From Mesorhizobium sp. (lineage in GTDB: Bacteria > Pseudomonadota > Alphaproteobacteria > Rhizobiales > Rhizobiaceae): a stretch of DNA of 8,353 nt. How positions within the stretch are numbered: the stretch's first letter is position 1; the number at the start of each line of letters is the position of its first letter. The position numbers and the translations under genes are program-made. The notes below the pieces were generated by a model. It was given only the letters and a program-made list of their open reading frames with translations, had not been told where the DNA came from and made no database searches. The DNA lies in NCBI GenBank assembly GCA_019509685.1, contig JAEKLU010000038.1:1-8353 (forward strand), given 5' to 3'. This document shows positions 5,127 to 8,353 of the stretch, one piece after another.

Positions 5127-6176
5127 TCAGGCAGAGCGTGTCGGAAAAATCGCATCGAGACGAGCCGCGACCCGCTGCCTTGTTGCCCCGTCCAATGCCT
5201 CGATCGGCACCAGCCGCTCATGGTTGTCCGTGCGCAGTCGCATGAAGAAATGCAATTGGTAGCCTTCTATTGCGCCGCGCGTGCCAAGGTCGGCGCTGAC
5301 ATCGACGGTAAGAATGGCGCCGATGCGGCCGGGCCATGGCTGACGGGAGAGTGCGGTGCCGAGAAAATCGCCAAGCCCGTAGGCGACGACCGTCTTGCCG
5401 ATGCGTTCGACCGGCTGCACGACATGGGCATGGTGCCCGGCGATCAGTCCGACGCCATGGCTGGCCATCAGCCTTGCCAGCGCGCGCGTCGCCGGCCGTG
5501 GGAAATGCCGGAATTCCCAGTCCCAATGCGGCACGGCGCAGATGAGGTCGATGCCCTTGGCGGCATCGCGGGGCCACCGCCCCGGCTCGACGGTCATCGA
5601 CACACGGCCCGAAAACAGCGCCGCATCGGCATTGCGCCAGAGCGTGAAGGCGGCAAAACCCAGCGTCAGCGGTCCGGCTGAAAGCCGCTCGATGGGCCCC
5701 TTGGCCGGTGTGCCGATGGTGCGGATCCCAAGTCGCTTCAGCGTGGCGACCGTCTGATCGAAGCCGGCAATGCCCTGGTCGAGCACATGGTTGTTGGCCA
5801 ATGACAGCGCCAGTCTGTCTCGCGCGATACCGACAGCCGCAAGCGTGTCGACCAGGAATTGCTCGGTCATCGTGTGATGCGTGCCGAGCTTTGTTCCGAG
5901 CACGGCGCTCGGCCGTTCGACGATCGGGCTCTCGCAATTGCCGACCACGAGGTCGGCGGAGGACAAGAGCGCCATGATCCCCGGGTCGCATTGCGGCGTG
6001 CTGCGGTTGGCGACGGCGGAGATATCGCCGACGAAAGCCAGCCGCACCGTCCGCGCCGGCCGTGGTTCGATCACTGTCGCCGCCGGTGCCGCAAAGCCGT
6101 TCCTGTCGCCGCCAAGCGATGGCTTCAACAGGCCCGGCAGCCAGGACAGTTTGTAGGAAAGCGGATAATTCGACAC
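5127..6176 (-). CDS. CapA family protein (metallophosphatase fold), 349 residues
   Basis: CapA/PgsA proteins have a calcineurin-like phosphoesterase fold and are known from poly-gamma-glutamate capsule systems, although many homologues lie outside such operons with unknown substrates. Seen in order: FVGDIS (48-53), NCESPIV (80-86), SLANNHVLDQG (125-135), VPHWDWEF (214-221), GHHAHVVQPVE (246-256) and YGLGDFLG (265-272), which together are the family's metal-site and core motifs. Departures from the usual forms are Asp in place of Gly after HW, and GDF where GNF is common. About 40 residues precede the domain with no clear signal peptide or membrane helix. The start is GTG at 6176; the ribosome-binding site is poor. 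No pgsB/pgsC-like genes are nearby, so polyglutamate synthesis is not implied. It is divergent from the exported EF-hand protein and upstream of the DUF3137-like gene. Confidence 0.9.
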   Translation of the reverse strand: MSNYPLSYKLSWLPGLLKPSLGGDRNGFAAPAATVIEPRPARTVRLAFVGDISAVANRSTPQCDPGIMALLSSADLVVGNCESPIVERPSAVLGTKLGTHHTMTEQFLVDTLAAVGIARDRLALSLANNHVLDQGIAGFDQTVATLKRLGIRTIGTPAKGPIERLSAGPLTLGFAAFTLWRNADAALFSGRVSMTVEPGRWPRDAAKGIDLICAVPHWDWEFRHFPRPATRALARLMASHGVGLIAGHHAHVVQPVERIGKTVVAYGLGDFLGTALSRQPWPGRIGAILTVDVSADLGTRGAIEGYQLHFFMRLRTDNHERLVPIEALDGATRQRVAARLDAIFPTRSA

Positions 6177-6320
6177 TGGGAGCCCAAATCGTTTGCCCTG
6201 TGTAGACGGTCAGCCAGGGAAGTGTCGACTGTCGGGCTATTGGATGACGGTTGCCTGTCGCTTGGGAGCGGCAGAACGAATATGTGTATGGTCCGGACAA
6301 CCGCATCATGGAGGAACGAG

Positions 6321-7577
6321 ATGAAATGTCTGGCAAGTCTGCTCGCATCGGCCGTCATTTCATTGCCGCTGCTGTCCGCCGCCTCGGCCGCCGCGCCTGA
6401 AGCCGCAACCGCCCTGTTCGAAGCCAAGACAGTCACGCAACGCAATGCCGCGCTGGCCAAGCTCGAGGCCGCGGCTACTGGCGATCCCGCATCGGCTTAT
6501 GCGGCAGGCGCCGGCGAATTCTTCACCGCGCTGGAGGGCCTGGCCAGCGGCCTGCATCGCCATGGCTTTGAAAGCCCGCAATCCTTCATGCTGCCGCTGA
6601 TGCGGCTTCCCGTTCCGGATAACCCCAATCCCGAACCGCTGACCTACGAAGAATTCCGCGCCATCCTCGTCGCCTTCCGCGACCGTCTGGAAAAGTCCGC
6701 CGCCACGCTGGGCTCCGTCCCGGCCGGCGCCGACATCGGCATGGTGGTCGACCTCACCCATGCCGGCATCGACCTCAACGAGGACGGCACCATCGCGCCC
6801 GGCGAAAGCTTCGCCGCGATCATGGCATCGCTGTCGCACGGCAGCATCGACACCAGTGATGCCGCGCCGTCGCTGACCTTCCGCTTCGACCGCGCCGACG
6901 GCTACTGGCTGCAGGGTTATGCCGAATTCCTCATGGCGCAGGCCGATTTCTGGCTGGCGCATGATTTCAGAAGCACGTTCGACGGCTCGTTCCACATGCT
7001 GTTTCCGCGCGCCAAGCTACCGCTGCAGGACATCCTGGTGCCGCCGCCGAGCGAGATGGGCAGCAACATTTTCTCCTCCGAGTGGCGCATCGCCGACTTC
7101 ATCTCGATGGTGCATCTCATCAACTGGCCAGTGGTCGAGCCTGAACGCCGCAAGGCGGCGCGGCGCGAGTTGCTCGAAATGATCCGGCTGTCGCGCGAGG
7201 ACTGGAAAGCGATGCGCGCCGAGACCGACAATGACCGCGAATGGCTGCCCGGACCGCAGCAGAAAGGCGTCAATCCGCTCACCGGCCTGGAGGTCAGCGA
7301 GGAACAGGTGCAAGCCTGGCTCGCCACCTTGACCATGGCCGAGGATCTGCTCGAAGGCCGGGTGCTGCTGCCGCATTTCCGCATCACCGGCAAGGGCATC
7401 AACATGAAGCGTTTCTTCGACGAGCCGAAACCCTTCGATCTCGTTCTGTCGATCACCGGTCCTGGAATCGCGCCCTATCTGGAAAGCGGCAAGATCCTGG
7501 CCAGCGAGGATTTCGACCAGATCCAGCGCGAGTTCGGCGGCGGCGGATTCTTGACCTTCGCGCTGTGGTTCAATTGA
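6321..7577 (+). CDS. Exported protein with one EF-hand loop, 418 residues
   Basis: I do not recognise the family. The ATG at 6321 follows GGAGG (6310-6314) by 6 bases and opens a textbook signal peptide: basic start, hydrophobic core, and a likely cut after LLSAASA (about residue 23). The product is therefore periplasmic or secreted. Residues 151-162, DLNEDGTIAPGE, match the canonical 12-residue EF-hand calcium loop at every ligand position: D1, N3, D5, G6, I8, E12. Only one loop is seen, whereas EF-hands usually pair. The remainder is mixed helical with many Trp and Phe, and ends in GGGGFLTFALWFN, a hydrophobic tail that could hint at an envelope role. It shares a 144-base divergent intergenic region with the CapA-like gene. 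The frame remains open far upstream (to 5859), but that part is antisense to capA and is discounted. Confidence 0.85.
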   Translation: MKCLASLLASAVISLPLLSAASAAAPEAATALFEAKTVTQRNAALAKLEAAATGDPASAYAAGAGEFFTALEGLASGLHRHGFESPQSFMLPLMRLPVPDNPNPEPLTYEEFRAILVAFRDRLEKSAATLGSVPAGADIGMVVDLTHAGIDLNEDGTIAPGESFAAIMASLSHGSIDTSDAAPSLTFRFDRADGYWLQGYAEFLMAQADFWLAHDFRSTFDGSFHMLFPRAKLPLQDILVPPPSEMGSNIFSSEWRIADFISMVHLINWPVVEPERRKAARRELLEMIRLSREDWKAMRAETDNDREWLPGPQQKGVNPLTGLEVSEEQVQAWLATLTMAEDLLEGRVLLPHFRITGKGINMKRFFDEPKPFDLVLSITGPGIAPYLESGKILASEDFDQIQREFGGGGFLTFALWFN

Positions 7578-7605
7578 GGGCTGATCGAGGCGAGCCACGC
7601 GCGCC

Positions 7606-8353
7606 CTATAGGATCGCACCCTGATACAACACTGGCTCCGCCTCTTGCGGCGCAAAACGGCGCGCCAGCGTGCGGAAGGTGCTGTGCACACCGTCACGGT
7701 CGAGATTGCAGCTGCGAAGATGGCGGACGGCCAGCGTCGGATCGAAGGCGGTGCGGCCATGCAGGACGCGCTGGTTGTCGAAGACCAGGACCTCGCCCGG
7801 CTGCAGCTGGTGCCGGAACTGGTTCTGCGGATCGCAGATCAGCCGCGTCAGTTCGGCCAGCGCCTCGATCAGTCGGTCGATATTCTCGATTGAGCCGGCC
7901 TGCGGCGCCAGGCAGCGGTCGTTGAAGCGGATGCCGGTGACGGCGCCGCTCGCATCGAGGCTGATGACATGCGCCTCGGCGCTGAAGAACACTTCGCCGG
8001 CATGCTCACGATGGAAGGTCACGCCGTATCTGGTCAGCAGGTCGAACAAATGCGGCCTGGTCCTGCGCATCTGCTCGGCGACCTGGAAGCCGTCGACCAT
8101 CAGCGAGGTGCCGCCGCTGCCAGCCCCGGTCCTGACTGCGTGGAAGAAGATGAAGCCGGGCGGCGAATAGCGGAACGGCTCGTCGGTGTGCGGGATCTGC
8201 GCCCGCGCCGTCTCGCCGGCCACCCTCGCATCGGGTCGCGAAATCAGGTCGAACACCTTGCCGTAGCTGGTCTCGCGCACCGGGCCGTAGCGGCCGGCGA
8301 CACGCAGCGTCGCCTCCGGCTCGGCCGGAACCCCGGTCAGCATCGCGATGCCA
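7606..8353 (-). CDS. Gamma-butyrobetaine/trimethyllysine-type 2-oxoglutarate dioxygenase, N-terminus beyond window
   Basis: This family hydroxylates trimethylammonium compounds using Fe(II), O2 and 2-oxoglutarate. Seen: GIAMLTGVP at the window edge, YGPVRETSYGKVFDL, the iron ligands HTD (His codon 8190-8188, Asp 8184-8182) in IPHTDEPFR, GGTSLMVDGF, then LVFDNQRVLHGRTAF with the distal His (7761-7759), and RHLRSCNLDRDG, where the 2-oxoglutarate-binding Arg is expected. This arrangement matches BBOX/TMLH-like proteins better than generic TauD. The 248 residues visible comprise most of the catalytic domain; full-length relatives have roughly 370-390 residues, often with a small N-terminal domain, which would lie to the right. 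The substrate (gamma-butyrobetaine, trimethyllysine, a trimethylammonium phosphonate or other) cannot be decided here. It converges on the EF-hand gene with 28 bases between stop codons and no terminator in the gap. Confidence 0.9.
   Translation of the reverse strand, partial: GIAMLTGVPAEPEATLRVAGRYGPVRETSYGKVFDLISRPDARVAGETARAQIPHTDEPFRYSPPGFIFFHAVRTGAGSGGTSLMVDGFQVAEQMRRTRPHLFDLLTRYGVTFHREHAGEVFFSAEAHVISLDASGAVTGIRFNDRCLAPQAGSIENIDRLIEALAELTRLICDPQNQFRHQLQPGEVLVFDNQRVLHGRTAFDPTLAVRHLRSCNLDRDGVHSTFRTLARRFAPQEAEPVLYQGAIL

Noticed and set aside
4446..5681. 411-codon plus-strand open frame
   Set aside because: It is antisense across both the DUF3137-like and CapA-like genes, which have recognisable motifs; long antisense frames are expected at this GC content.
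5859..6320. Upstream extension of the EF-hand protein frame
   Set aside because: It is antisense to the CapA-like gene, and the ATG at 6321 has a good ribosome-binding site followed by a clear signal peptide.
6177..6320. Promoters in the divergent region between the CapA-like and EF-hand genes
   Set aside because: Candidates such as TTGGGA (6262) with GTATGG (6286) match the consensus poorly; none was good enough to list as a feature.

Overview
The window looks like ordinary chromosome from a high-GC Rhizobiales bacterium, most likely Mesorhizobium or a close relative. This rests on the strong GC3 bias of the genes, on two intergenic palindromic elements of types I recognise as scattered through Mesorhizobium and related genomes (1816-1866 and 3761-3878), and on the gene families present. 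No tRNA, rRNA, insertion sequence, phage gene or CRISPR array is visible.

Layout. At the left edge a minus-strand gene encodes a YegS/BmrU-type diacylglycerol/lipid kinase (886 down to 1, last residues outside the window). It starts at TTG behind a strong Shine-Dalgarno sequence. Next comes about 840 bases without a confident gene (887-1729). It holds short direct and tandem repeats in the kinase leader, a hairpin-rich stretch ending in a textbook intrinsic terminator (1519-1561), and a structured leader before the next plus-strand genes. A 52-codon ORF with a good ribosome-binding site (1730-1888) has its 3' half built from a palindromic repeat and stops one base before the ATG of a 375-residue membrane-anchored protein of unknown function (1890-3017). 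A small cysteine-rich protein follows (3248-3763); its stop codon is the first three bases of a second palindromic repeat. A short stretch that reads like a gene remnant lies between that repeat and the next gene (3923-4052).

Two minus-strand genes come next and may be co-transcribed: a CapA-type metallophosphatase-fold protein (6176 to 5127) and a two-helix membrane protein that resembles DUF3137 (5051 to 4080). Divergent from capA is an exported 418-residue protein with a canonical EF-hand loop (6321-7577). It converges, with only 28 bases between stop codons, on a gamma-butyrobetaine/trimethyllysine-type Fe(II)/2-oxoglutarate dioxygenase that runs off the right edge.

How the genes work together: no pathway is evident. 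Several products act in or at the envelope (lipid kinase, CapA-like protein, DUF3137-like membrane protein, exported EF-hand protein, membrane-anchored 375-residue protein), but nothing beyond proximity links them. I found no convincing new multi-gene system. The best leads are the unassigned structured transcript candidate near 1181-1561, the repeat-derived small ORF coupled to the 375-residue gene, and the Asn-to-Ile change in a conserved motif of the lipid kinase.
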